Source: Emticicia sp. 21SJ11W-3 (GTDB lineage: Bacteria > Bacteroidota > Bacteroidia > Cytophagales > Spirosomataceae). Taken from it: a DNA stretch of 64,000 nt. The stretch lies in NCBI RefSeq assembly GCF_024138715.1, contig NZ_CP092074.1, positions 186,001 to 250,000 on the forward strand, given 5' to 3'. Each line of letters starts with the position of its first letter. The stretch's first letter is position 1. The translations under genes were made by a program, and so were the position numbers. The notes under the pieces were generated by a model. That model was not told the origin of the DNA, did not search any database, and worked only from the letters and a program-made list of their open reading frames with translations. Positions 33,709 through 42,571 of the stretch are shown here, in pieces.

Positions 33709-35199
33709 ATGTATAAAATCAGGCAAATAAAATATTCAGAAAGTTCGGTTTCTATCCAGGTTTATAAGATTGAAAACAGGAAGCGAGTCATTGTTCGCCA
33801 CATCGGCACTGCTCGTAACGAGCAGGAGAAATCTGACCTACTTGTTCTTGCTAATGATTTTATTGAAAAAATCTCTAAACAACTTTTTCTCTTTGAAGAC
33901 CAGCAAGCAGGCAATGTATTTTATATCAGACAAACCGAATTTATCGGGGTTCATTATACTTTTCTTTATGATGTACTATCCAAAATTATCCTTGCCATCG
34001 GTTTTGACAAGCTAAACAATACTCTGCTTCTGGATTTGGTCATTATGCGGATAATGGAACCGGCCTCTAAACTTCGTTCTATTGCGCTTCTGGAGGAATA
34101 TTTTGGTATCAAACATCGCAGACAAAATTATTATAAGACTGCTCCTGAGTGGCTTAAACTAAAGTCGAAAGCCGAGGGCATTGCTCTCGCATTTGCCAGG
34201 AAGCATTATGCCTTTAATTATGACTTATTGTTTTATGATGTCACTACCTTGTACTTTGAGACTTTTGAAGAAGATGAATTGCGTAAGAATGGATTTTCTA
34301 AAGATAATAAATTCCAACAACCACAAATTTTAGTGGCACTAATGGTCAGTAAAGAGGGATTTCCGATAGCTTACGAAGTCTTTGCTGGCAATACTTTCGA
34401 GGGGCATACCATCATTCCCGTTGTAAAAAGTTTCATCCTTAAAAATAAGGTAAAAAACTTTACAGTAGTGGCTGATGCGGCAATGATTAGTACCGAAAAC
34501 ATTGAGGCGCTAAGAGAAAATGACATCAGCTACATTGTAGGAGCCAGATTAGGTAATCTTTCCCATGAGTTGATAGAGGCAATAGACAAAAGTATTTTGC
34601 GTGAAGATGGCAAAAGCATCCGCATCAAAACAGACAAAGGATATTTGGTTTGCAGCTACTCCACAGTCAGGTATCGTAAGGATAAGTATGAAATGGAAAA
34701 GCAAATAGAAAATGCTAAATACATCATCGAAAACCCCTCCAAAAACAAAAAGCTAAAGTTCACCACCACGAAAGAAGAAATTATAGCACTCAACCAGAAA
34801 CTAATTGATAAAACACAAAAGATTCTGGGAATCAAAGGCTATTATACCAATATAGAAGAAAGCCTTCTCAGCAATGATACCATCATAGAACGTTATCACG
34901 AATTGTTCAGAATAGAACAGGCTTTCCGAATAGCTAAAAGCGATTTACAGACAAGACCCATATTTCACTACAAAGAAGAACCTATCAAGCTACATCTGTT
35001 AATTTGCTTTACAGCACTGGTTATATCCAAGCACATAGAACTTCAAACAAACAAATCCATCCGCAAATGTATCCATGAATGTAAAAGGATAACAACGGCA
35101 AGGCTAAAAAACAAGATTACAGGAAAAGAAATAAAAATAAAGGCAAATCTAAACCCAGTAATCATGGAAATCCTAAGAAAAATCAACTTGCTGACCTAA
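33709..35199 (+). CDS. IS1634-family DDE transposase (element 1)
   Basis: 496 residues, intact. An N-terminal region with a short beta/helical DNA-binding part (YKIRQIKYSESSVSIQVY) precedes the RNase H-like catalytic core. Likely catalytic residues are Asp177 (LLFYDVTTLYFE), Asp256 (FTVVADAAMIS) and Glu403 in the RIEQAFRIAKSDLQTRPIFHY block, the Y-(2)-R-(3)-E-(6)-K-like signature of the IS4/IS1634 group. It cuts and joins the element ends. Length and motifs agree with the IS1634 subgroup, members of which are known for long target duplications. It is only distantly similar to the transposase of element 2. Confidence 0.93.
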   Translation: MYKIRQIKYSESSVSIQVYKIENRKRVIVRHIGTARNEQEKSDLLVLANDFIEKISKQLFLFEDQQAGNVFYIRQTEFIGVHYTFLYDVLSKIILAIGFDKLNNTLLLDLVIMRIMEPASKLRSIALLEEYFGIKHRRQNYYKTAPEWLKLKSKAEGIALAFARKHYAFNYDLLFYDVTTLYFETFEEDELRKNGFSKDNKFQQPQILVALMVSKEGFPIAYEVFAGNTFEGHTIIPVVKSFILKNKVKNFTVVADAAMISTENIEALRENDISYIVGARLGNLSHELIEAIDKSILREDGKSIRIKTDKGYLVCSYSTVRYRKDKYEMEKQIENAKYIIENPSKNKKLKFTTTKEEIIALNQKLIDKTQKILGIKGYYTNIEESLLSNDTIIERYHELFRIEQAFRIAKSDLQTRPIFHYKEEPIKLHLLICFTALVISKHIELQTNKSIRKCIHECKRITTARLKNKITGKEIKIKANLNPVIMEILRKINLLT

Positions 35200-35214
35200 T
35201 TTGAACAAGTCAGG

Positions 35215-35385
35215 ACAAACAATAAAAAAAGAGACCGCCGGTTTATGGCAGTCTCCTGAATACTTATCTTATTTGTCTAATTCTTAAAAACCTATCTGGC
35301 CTGAAAGAGACGCTCCGTAAGGTACAAAATCGGCATTTATGCCCATTACTTTACAGGCTTCGGCCGCAACTCTGATAGAGTTGTT
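35215..35385. repeat. Right copy of the ~170-bp direct repeat flanking IS element 1
   Basis: The copy that remains attached to the intact FAD oxidoreductase gene. Identical to 33438-33608. Confidence 0.95.
35223..35255 (-). terminator. Terminator of the rsmH-glycosyltransferase operon
   Basis: Stem GAGACTGCC / GGCGGTCTC with a 7-base loop and seven T on the minus strand, 28 bases after the oxidoreductase stop. Confidence 0.85.
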
Positions 35386-36609
35386 GGTACTTCTTTCGTC
35401 AGGGTAAATATGAGCCATATTGGCTATGTAAAGATTTTTGGTTGGGGTCTCGCAAGCCGGTACTTTTTCAGAGAAATTCAAATCGCATACAGTTGCAGCT
35501 GTATTGGTTTTGAAGATGTACACATTTTTTATCCAGTCTTCTGAGAACTCCGGATTAATGCGTTTCAAAGGCGGAATCATCAGGTCTTTGATTTCTTCAT
35601 TACTCATTTTCGCCAGGTCTTCACTCATGGCAAAGTAGCGGGATAAATACAGAATATGTGAGCCATTGTATTGCTCTTTCGGTATAAAATTGGTGTGCTC
35701 AATTACTCCACCAAACGGAAAACCCTGGTCGGCCACGTTCATCCAGTAAATATGGCTGAACGATTTTTTCATTTCCAGAATTGTACACACTGCACCGAAA
35801 TACTCAATGCCGTTGGCACCAAGCGGTGAGTTTTTAATTTTATCGAAATAAATAGAAGGTATAGTCAGCAGGAATTTATCTCCTTCAATGTTCAGATTTT
35901 TGGTTTTTATACTTTTTATTTCGTTATTTTCAATCTTAAATTCTTCAACGGGTTCATTTTTGATGAGTTCCACGCCCATTTCATCCAATCTTTTCAGAAG
36001 CGTTTCTATCAGGGTTTTCCAACTTCCCTGAATATAGCCCAGGCGCTCGTCTCCCGATTTCCTTGAACCCAGTCTTTGAGCCATCCGGCCAATCATCCAC
36101 GACAACGGTACCTGCCCTGCATAAGGCCCGAATTTGATATTGAGCATGGGTTTCCAGAGGGCATCTGTTATATCTCGCCCTGCCCATTTATAAAACCATT
36201 CCAGGGTAGGGGTGCCTTCATTCTCGCGCCACTTGGCCAGTTTACCCAAAAAAATACTGGTCAATCCAAAACGGATTTTGCCTAAAAAACCTACGGGCTT
36301 AAACTTCAGTAAATCAACTGGTGAATTAAAATCATATATTTTTCCATTTCTGAAAACCCCCATAGTGGTTTTTTTATAGAAGGCTTTATCAGCAATACCC
36401 AGATCTTGCAACAACCAGCGTAATTCGGCATCCTGCGTAAAGAAATGGTGGTAGTAATACTCCAATTGGTTGCCGCCAATCTCAAAAGTATTGAGTAGCC
36501 CGCCAAATTTATCGCTGCCTTCAATTACGGTTACCTTAATGCCCTGTTTGGCTGCAACGTATGCAGCCGCCAGACCGGTCATGCCACCACCTATGATGTT
36601 TAATTTCAT
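35284..36609 (-). CDS. FAD-dependent oxidoreductase (amine oxidase / protoporphyrinogen oxidase-like fold)
   Basis: 441 residues. The N-terminal dinucleotide-binding motif is IIGGGMTGLAAAYVAAKQGIKVTVIEGSDKFGG; the C-terminal NLYIANMAHIYPDERSTNNSIRVA closes the FAD site as in amine oxidase/UDP-galactopyranose-mutase relatives. Such enzymes are common in polysaccharide gene clusters of many phyla, but the reaction is unknown; it may modify a sugar or a polyprenyl-linked intermediate. It is the last gene of the minus-strand operon starting at rsmH, 22 bases after the membrane protein gene. IS element 1 inserted in its 3' end, yet the long target duplication left the gene full length. Confidence 0.85.
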   Translation of the reverse strand: MKLNIIGGGMTGLAAAYVAAKQGIKVTVIEGSDKFGGLLNTFEIGGNQLEYYYHHFFTQDAELRWLLQDLGIADKAFYKKTTMGVFRNGKIYDFNSPVDLLKFKPVGFLGKIRFGLTSIFLGKLAKWRENEGTPTLEWFYKWAGRDITDALWKPMLNIKFGPYAGQVPLSWMIGRMAQRLGSRKSGDERLGYIQGSWKTLIETLLKRLDEMGVELIKNEPVEEFKIENNEIKSIKTKNLNIEGDKFLLTIPSIYFDKIKNSPLGANGIEYFGAVCTILEMKKSFSHIYWMNVADQGFPFGGVIEHTNFIPKEQYNGSHILYLSRYFAMSEDLAKMSNEEIKDLMIPPLKRINPEFSEDWIKNVYIFKTNTAATVCDLNFSEKVPACETPTKNLYIANMAHIYPDERSTNNSIRVAAEACKVMGINADFVPYGASLSGQIGF

Positions 36610-36631
36610 ATCAGCTTTTAATATCTTTATT

Positions 36632-38443
36632 TTATTGAATCTTGATTGCTTGTTCTTTTATAACTTTAAACCTGCTGTTTTCCAGCTTGCCTATCTTCAT
36701 ACTGTAGGATCCAACCGGCAGGTCTGGTTTGGCCACTACGGCTTCAATATGGCTATTATAGAAATTACCCGAACTTAAAAAGGTTGTAAATTTATTGGCC
36801 GGCGCCTCCAGAGTAAATGCCAGACGGGTTTTATCGTTCGTAAAAATGGCATAATAACCATCATATCTGGTACAGGCAGGAACGGCCATGTTTTCAATTT
36901 CTATCTGAATAGAGTTCGAATCGTCGGTAATTTTCACGGTTTCTGCTCCGGTGTTAGGTACCTGGTTTATATAAAGGGCTTTGTTTAGGCTGTCAATTTC
37001 TGCCGGCGTAGTATAGTTCTTAAAATGCACCCTGCTGATCCAGAGTATGTCGTTCACATATTTCATTATTCCCGGCACAAAACCTGCATAGTTGAAAGGC
37101 GGAATGGGCAGGCGTTGATATTGGTTAATTGGCACGTGGTCGTCAGGGTTCCGGGAGTTCTCAAAGGCATAGTAGTAATAACGGCCGTTGTTTTTCCAGT
37201 TCAGAATGGTAGTTCCAAAGAAACGCCTGTGTTTTTCAACCTCGTCCAGGCTTTCGTAATAAGAAAAAAGACTGAATAAAATGGCTGCAAGTATCGAAAT
37301 CCGGAGGTACTTTTTCCACTGTGCAACAGCCACTACATTGAAAAAGCTCAGGTAAACAATGGCAAACAAAATAATGGAAACAGTTTTATAACGGCTGGCA
37401 AAGGCTTGTTCTAAACCCTGGCTGGCTCTTGATACCGAAAAGGCCGCTCCGCTTAAACCAACAAAAATAAAGGCAGCCAGCAAATAAAGATTGAATTTTG
37501 GGTGTGCCAGCAGTCGGGTATAAAGTCTGTAAAACCAATTGCTGTTGTCTTTCTTTGCTTTTGGCAGAAAGTGATAATACAAAAAAGTAAATAGCTGCAC
37601 AGCCAGCCAGCCAACTAAAACCACCCCCGCCGAAATAGCCACCACATGTTTAAGTGTTACGTTATAGAACTGAACGGTGCTATCAATAGGAGAGCCGAAA
37701 AAGGCAAAGAAATCGCCGATGATAATATGCGGAAACTGTGTGATGTTCACCTTTACATCCGGCCGTATGCCCGGTTTCTCAAAATCATGAAAATAAAGCC
37801 AGAAACTGAATGCCAGAAATACAAAATACTGTATTTTCTCGCCTCGCGAGCGGGTGTATAGTAAAATGGGTATGGCCGCCAGAAACGCAAACATACCATT
37901 GCCATTGGTAAACATGGCTATAAAAAACAGTACAATGCTTAAATAAAAAGCCCATTTCTGTTTATTGAACAAAAGCAGACTAAAACCCCATAAACCAAAA
38001 ATAATAACTACATTGGGCTGCAGTGAGGTAATTGCCCAGAAGATGTTTTCAATAGGTTGGGTGTTGAAAACAATGAACAGAATAGGTATTAAATAGGCCA
38101 TTCCAAGATTTATTTCGCGAAGCAACCGATAAAAAACAAAGGGAAGAATGAGCAAATGGGCCACGCCCATCAGCATTAAAATCTTATAGTTAACTTCGCC
38201 AAACAACTGGTAGCATAATAATGTGCTGAGCCTTACATAGATTATGCGGTGCTCGCACATCTGCGAAAAAAGCAGTGTCATCTTTTCGCCAAAGGTGCTT
38301 TGCTGCATCCAGCTGGCCAGAAAACCCTCTATGCCGTGCCAGTCGTCGTTCCAACCTATGTTAAACGCATTTTTGAACGCAAAAGCATAAAATGCTACAA
38401 TAGGAACCAACACCAGAATATAAATACCTAACTTTTTTTTCAT
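36632..38443 (-). CDS. Polytopic membrane protein, probable GT-C-type glycosyltransferase
   Basis: 603 residues with about 11 predicted membrane helices in the first 400 residues and a soluble C-terminal domain of about 190 residues that looks beta-rich. The first loop contains NIGWNDDWHGIEGFL, an acidic DD motif in the position of the catalytic acidic residue of GT-C glycosyltransferases, and ISLQPN-type loops follow. This layout suits an enzyme that uses a polyprenyl-phosphate sugar donor on the periplasmic side, but I do not recognise the family firmly. It lies 35 bases after a family 2 glycosyltransferase gene and is part of the rsmH-led operon. Confidence 0.75.
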   Translation of the reverse strand: MKKKLGIYILVLVPIVAFYAFAFKNAFNIGWNDDWHGIEGFLASWMQQSTFGEKMTLLFSQMCEHRIIYVRLSTLLCYQLFGEVNYKILMLMGVAHLLILPFVFYRLLREINLGMAYLIPILFIVFNTQPIENIFWAITSLQPNVVIIFGLWGFSLLLFNKQKWAFYLSIVLFFIAMFTNGNGMFAFLAAIPILLYTRSRGEKIQYFVFLAFSFWLYFHDFEKPGIRPDVKVNITQFPHIIIGDFFAFFGSPIDSTVQFYNVTLKHVVAISAGVVLVGWLAVQLFTFLYYHFLPKAKKDNSNWFYRLYTRLLAHPKFNLYLLAAFIFVGLSGAAFSVSRASQGLEQAFASRYKTVSIILFAIVYLSFFNVVAVAQWKKYLRISILAAILFSLFSYYESLDEVEKHRRFFGTTILNWKNNGRYYYYAFENSRNPDDHVPINQYQRLPIPPFNYAGFVPGIMKYVNDILWISRVHFKNYTTPAEIDSLNKALYINQVPNTGAETVKITDDSNSIQIEIENMAVPACTRYDGYYAIFTNDKTRLAFTLEAPANKFTTFLSSGNFYNSHIEAVVAKPDLPVGSYSMKIGKLENSRFKVIKEQAIKIQ

Positions 38444-38478
38444 AAAAGAACACGCTAAAAGGTTGGGTAGCTCTCAAA

Positions 38479-39396
38479 CTAAACTTTCTCGACAGACCCC
38501 ACGTAATCCTGAAAATGCACTGCAGGAAGAAAATTGAAATTTACACGATATGACAGTACCGTAAAAACCAGAATCAGTGAACTTAGAAAGGCCTGCATCA
38601 ATATACCTAAAAACAGCAATACGCCCCACATCGGGATGTAAACACTATAGGCAAAAACAATAATAATGCTTGCAATGGCCACCATAATAAGTAATGAAAT
38701 GGCTATCATTAGCCGAACCGAAACGGTGTCAATATAAACAGCAATGGCGCTCAGGCCATGTATAACCAATGAGGTATAGTTCATCTTTGACTTGCCCGTG
38801 TATCTCTCTCCTCTTTCAAGCCCAACCGATTTGTACGTTAGCCTTGACCGGATAATGCCACCGGGGTAGTGGTTCCAGATGTCTGATACGTGTGTAACCT
38901 TGTTGAGCAGTTTAAGCGGAATAACTGAAAAATTACCAAAGTTGATTACCTTACCGGTTAAAAGAATAAAAATGTATTTATATATTTTGTAGAAAATCTT
39001 GAAGAAGAAACTCTCGTTACGTTTGGTGCGGCGGGCAAAAACAATTTCTTTTCCGTTGCTTTTTATGGCTTCTGCAAGTAACAAAGGTAAATGCTCGGGT
39101 TGGTCTTCACCGTCTACATCCATTACCACCACAAAGTCGCTGTCATAATTTACATTCAGGTAAGACAGCCCAATGGCTATTGCTTTCTGGTGGCCAAGGT
39201 TTTTGTTCAGGTGCAGAATTTCAAGGGGGTGTCCTTTCAGTTTGTCTATGTTTACTTCCAGACTTGAGCAGTCGTCTACTACTAGTATCTGGTAGTTGCT
39301 GTATTCGGTGTTAGCCAATACCAAATGTATTTGGTCAGCGAGTTGATACAAGCAGTCCCAGTCATTAAAAAGTGGTGTAACAATAGTTATTTTCAT
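38479..39396 (-). CDS. Family 2 glycosyltransferase with C-terminal membrane helices
   Basis: 305 residues from the ATG at 39396; a longer in-frame start at 39450 would add an arginine-rich leader with no family support. The GT-A domain begins MKITIVTPLFNDWDCLYQLADQI and includes YQILVVDDCSS, LNKNLGHQKAIAIGLSYL and VVVMDVDGEDQPEHLPLLL (metal-binding acidic motif). Two helices at about 225-250 and 258-285 anchor it, as in GtrB-like enzymes, suggesting transfer to a lipid carrier. It is fourth in the operon, between a soluble glycosyltransferase gene and the polytopic protein. Confidence 0.88.
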   Translation of the reverse strand: MKITIVTPLFNDWDCLYQLADQIHLVLANTEYSNYQILVVDDCSSLEVNIDKLKGHPLEILHLNKNLGHQKAIAIGLSYLNVNYDSDFVVVMDVDGEDQPEHLPLLLAEAIKSNGKEIVFARRTKRNESFFFKIFYKIYKYIFILLTGKVINFGNFSVIPLKLLNKVTHVSDIWNHYPGGIIRSRLTYKSVGLERGERYTGKSKMNYTSLVIHGLSAIAVYIDTVSVRLMIAISLLIMVAIASIIIVFAYSVYIPMWGVLLFLGILMQAFLSSLILVFTVLSYRVNFNFLPAVHFQDYVGSVEKV

Positions 39397-39456
39397 AAAA
39401 AAGCGTCTTCTGTTTTTGGACTCTAACCCCCGCTCAGAAACCAGTAACACACAAAA

Positions 39457-40296
39457 TTAGGAAAAATTACGCTCGTGTGCTTGAATTTGTTCGTCGTATC
39501 TCCTGTTTGTTTCGGCAATGGTGGCATCGTATCTGTAATCCAGCCATTCGTTCACATCGGCAAACATTTGTTTTCTGTTTTTCAGAAACCCTACATTTGT
39601 GGCCGACTGTACATTGCTTAGCCCGCCTCTGTGTTTACGGTACACACCCATCGGCTCTGGTATATAATGAATGTCGCCCTGCGCTGCCAGTTGTATCACC
39701 AATGCCCAGTCGCCGGCGGCGGCACGGCTGTGCCATGCTGCAAAATCATGGTCGCGGAAATGGTTTCTGTAAAATGTGCTGGCAGTAGCAATAAACCATC
39801 GGTCTTCCAGAATATCCTGAATGGTTGAGTGCATCTTCTGGTCTGAAGTATTGAAAAAATGCCCCGGCGAATGGTCTTCATATATCACCTGCATATTATG
39901 GTGGCAAATCATATAGCTTTTATTGGCCTCCATAAAATCAAACTGCTTTTGCAGCTTCAGGGGGTCAGTCCAGTAGTCATCTCCCTCGCACAAGGCCACA
40001 TAATCGCCTTTGCAGGCTTTTATAATACCTAATACATTATTGCGCCCAGCAAACTCTTTAGGTTCTGTTGGCCCCTGGTTTTCCTGATGAAGAAAAGCAT
40101 TGAATAGCTGTGGGTGCTGCGCTATGTATTCTCTGATAATGGTCTGATTATTATCGGTAGAGGCATCATCACCTATTACAATTTCATAGCTAAAATCAGT
40201 TTTTTGCATCAGAATACCATCTAATGTCTGCCTTATAAACGATTCATGGTTATAAGTAGGAACACAAACACTTACTTTGGGTCTGGTAGATTCCAT
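39457..40296 (-). CDS. Family 2 glycosyltransferase
   Basis: 279 residues, soluble GT-A fold. Starts with KVSVCVPTYNHESFIRQTLDGIL, has YEIVIGDDASTDNN and the acidic motif YVALCEGDDYWTDPLKL (around residues 101-117). It is a clear paralogue of the next gene upstream (40303-41286): both share the PTYxHExFIRxTLDxIL start, GDDAS, the EGDDYWTD/DGDDYWTD block and WFIATAS, which suggests a tandem duplication followed by divergence. It adds a sugar to a surface glycan in the cytoplasm; donor and acceptor are unknown. Only 6 bases separate the two genes. Confidence 0.9.
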   Translation of the reverse strand: MESTRPKVSVCVPTYNHESFIRQTLDGILMQKTDFSYEIVIGDDASTDNNQTIIREYIAQHPQLFNAFLHQENQGPTEPKEFAGRNNVLGIIKACKGDYVALCEGDDYWTDPLKLQKQFDFMEANKSYMICHHNMQVIYEDHSPGHFFNTSDQKMHSTIQDILEDRWFIATASTFYRNHFRDHDFAAWHSRAAAGDWALVIQLAAQGDIHYIPEPMGVYRKHRGGLSNVQSATNVGFLKNRKQMFADVNEWLDYRYDATIAETNRRYDEQIQAHERNFS

Positions 40297-40302
40297 GCCG
40301 TT

Positions 40303-41286
40303 TTATTGATTTTTTTTGAGTCGATGTGGCAATAAAGCAAAAAAACTATAGGTACTTACAAGCCATACCGGTAGTATATAATCGCGGATTATTTCCTTTT
40401 TAGTTGCATAAGACGGGTTTGCTAAACGCAGGTATTGAATAGCTGCAAAAACCTTTTTGAAGTAGGTGTTGGCATATTGTCTGCTGTCTAAAAGCATACG
40501 GTAATAGCGGGCAATATTCTTGTTGAGCGTGGTATGAAACCGGAGGTTTAGCTCTTCATCTATACCGCGGTACATTCCAATACGGTTTTCCAGAAATTCT
40601 GCATCGGCATAGCCGTCGGTGAAGCTCATGCCGCTGTGGCGGTTTTTTCGGTAGACTGACATCACCTTGTTTATGTACCTGAACTTGCCTCCGTTTTTAC
40701 CCAACAGGATATACCGCGGGATGTCGCCGCTTTTTGATTCATGAAACCATTTCGGATAATTGGTAATTACTCCATGACGAAACAAAATGGCCGAAGTGGC
40801 TATAAACCAGACTTCGTCTTCACCAATAAAATCTTCAATGGTAACTATCTCTTTCTGGTCTGGAGGATTCACGAACTGATTCGGATGAGAATCATCATCA
40901 AAAATGATTTCGGCATTATGAAAACAGGCCACATAATCTGGGTTGGTGTCCAGAAAATCAGCCATCTCTTGCAGCTTGTTGTCGTCTGTCCAGTAGTCAT
41001 CGCCATCCATGGGCGCAATGTATTGTCCTTTGGCTACTTCAAGGGCCACCAATGTATTATTTTTACCAAAGCCACCCAGGTTTTTTTCATGCAGCAGCGG
41101 TACAATTATGTTGGGGTATTTCTGATGATATTCTTTTATAATAGCGGCCGTGTTATCTGGCGACGCATCGTCACCCACTATTACTTCAAAACTAAAGTTC
41201 ACCTTCTGGCTAAGAATAGAATCTAAGGTTTTACGAATAAACGGCTCATGTTTATAAGTTAAAACCACTACACTTACTTTTATCAT
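40303..41286 (-). CDS. Family 2 glycosyltransferase
   Basis: 327 residues, GT-A fold: KVSVVVLTYKHEPFIRKTLDSIL, FEVIVGDDASPDN, PMDGDDYWTDDNKL and WFIATSAILFRH. Paralogous to the gene at 39457-40296 but about 50 residues longer at the C-terminus, where a final hydrophobic segment (PVWLVSTYSFFALLPHRLKK) could attach it to the membrane. It begins 9 bases after the rsmH stop on the same strand, so it is translated from an rsmH-led transcript. Likely role: assembly of a surface polysaccharide or glycoprotein glycan. Confidence 0.9.
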   Translation of the reverse strand: MIKVSVVVLTYKHEPFIRKTLDSILSQKVNFSFEVIVGDDASPDNTAAIIKEYHQKYPNIIVPLLHEKNLGGFGKNNTLVALEVAKGQYIAPMDGDDYWTDDNKLQEMADFLDTNPDYVACFHNAEIIFDDDSHPNQFVNPPDQKEIVTIEDFIGEDEVWFIATSAILFRHGVITNYPKWFHESKSGDIPRYILLGKNGGKFRYINKVMSVYRKNRHSGMSFTDGYADAEFLENRIGMYRGIDEELNLRFHTTLNKNIARYYRMLLDSRQYANTYFKKVFAAIQYLRLANPSYATKKEIIRDYILPVWLVSTYSFFALLPHRLKKNQ

Positions 41287-41295
41287 CTCATGCTT

Positions 41296-42204
41296 CTATT
41301 TAAGGCATTCAGCAATGCGCAACTTAGCGCTTCTTGCTCGTGGATTTCTCTCTATTTCTTCCGCTCCTGCTTCAATGGCTTTTCTTGTTACAGCTTCCAG
41401 AGGTTTTATGTCGTTTCCGAAGAAATCTTTCTCAACTTCACCACTAAACTTACCGCTTCTGATGAAGTTCTTCACCAGCCGGTCTTCCAGCGAATGGTAA
41501 GACATCACCACCAATCGCCCACCGGGTTCCAATACTTCGGGCGTTTGTTGAAGAAACTCTTCCAGCACTGCCATTTCCTGATTCACCTCAATTCGCAATG
41601 CCTGAAAAACCTGTGCAAAATACTTGTTTTCTTTACCGCGCGGAGTAAATTTATTGAGTATGCCCTTTAAATCATTTATGGTTTCAATGCTTTTATTCAG
41701 GCGGGCTGTATAAATGGCCTGAGCGGCGGTGCGGGCGTTTTGGATTTCTCCGTACATGCCCAGTATTTTATGTAATTGATCAACCGAATACTCGTTTACA
41801 ATGTTTTTGGCCGTGATATCAGCTTTTTGGTTCATTCGCATATCCAGCTCGGCATCAAACCGGGTTGAGAAGCCACGTTCGGGGGTATCAATCTGATGCG
41901 AAGAAATACCGAGGTCCGCCAGAATACCATCTACTTTTTTTGCACCAAACAAACGCAGGTATTGCCTGATATTCCTGAAATTAGCATCAATAAAGGTGAA
42001 GTTTTTAGAATCTATCAGTTTCGATTCTGCTTTGGCATCGGCGTCCTGGTCAAAAGCATACAATTTACCTGTGGTGAGTTTTTCCAGAATTGCCCTTGAA
42101 TGGCCGCCTCCACCAAATGTTACATCTACATAAACACCATCGGGCTTGATATTCAGGCCGTCGAGGCATTCTTTTAACATAACAGGAACATGGTAGGCAG
42201 ACAT
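41296..42204 (-). CDS. rsmH: 16S rRNA (cytosine(1402)-N(4))-methyltransferase RsmH
   Basis: 302 residues, full length. The SAM-binding motif VDVTFGGGGHSRAIL (about 27-41) is followed by DGILADLGISSHQIDTPERGFSTR (about 104-127) and LEPGGRLVVMSYHSLEDRLVKNF, all invariant in RsmH (MraW). It methylates C1402 of 16S rRNA. In most Bacteroidota rsmH is in the dcw cell-wall cluster next to mraZ and ftsI; here it leads a glycosyltransferase operon and has no dcw neighbour, so the gene has moved. It is divergent from the histidine kinase gene across 367 bases. Confidence 0.96.
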   Translation of the reverse strand: MSAYHVPVMLKECLDGLNIKPDGVYVDVTFGGGGHSRAILEKLTTGKLYAFDQDADAKAESKLIDSKNFTFIDANFRNIRQYLRLFGAKKVDGILADLGISSHQIDTPERGFSTRFDAELDMRMNQKADITAKNIVNEYSVDQLHKILGMYGEIQNARTAAQAIYTARLNKSIETINDLKGILNKFTPRGKENKYFAQVFQALRIEVNQEMAVLEEFLQQTPEVLEPGGRLVVMSYHSLEDRLVKNFIRSGKFSGEVEKDFFGNDIKPLEAVTRKAIEAGAEEIERNPRARSAKLRIAECLK

Positions 42205-42571
42205 AAATTGCGGTTTAGTGAACCTGTTTGAACTTTTAATTCAGTGCCGAAAATGAGATATTTTTGCTCAGATAAAGTAATTTTTGAGTTCGTAGCATCG
42301 CTACAGACGAAACAAATTACTGAAATATGAGTCTAAAAATAGCCATTTGCAGACTAAAGAAATAAGTTTAAACAGGTTTCGAATCAATAATAATTGCAAA
42401 AATAGTGAAAAAACAAAATACTTCTGCCCCGTGCAAAGTATATCTGTCTGTAATGTGAGTTGGGCCAAACTAAAAATGGTGCTGTTATCGTTAAAGTTTT
42501 ATGCGTTAATTAGCAGATTATCTGAAAAACATGCAGTTTTATCATAAAAACCAGTCAAACTTATTTAGTAA
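42205..42571. other. Divergent intergenic region rsmH / histidine kinase
   Basis: 367 bases, AT-rich. No gene, RNA or convincing TAnnTTTG promoter on either strand could be identified, although it must hold both promoters. Confidence 0.6.

Larger units (their letters stand above)
33609..35217. mobile_element. IS1634-family insertion sequence (element 1)
   Basis: About 1.61 kb, bounded by imperfect terminal inverted repeats: left GTCCCGACTTGTCCA (from 33610), right complement GTCCTGACTTGTTCA (from 35216). It encodes one DDE transposase and is flanked by perfect host direct repeats of 168-171 bp rather than the few bases usual for IS elements. A small hairpin (AATAGAGT / ACTCTATT, 33655-33676) just inside the left end may insulate the transposase from outside transcripts. 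The element lies at the 3' end of the minus-strand FAD oxidoreductase gene, transposase reading in the opposite direction. Confidence 0.9.
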
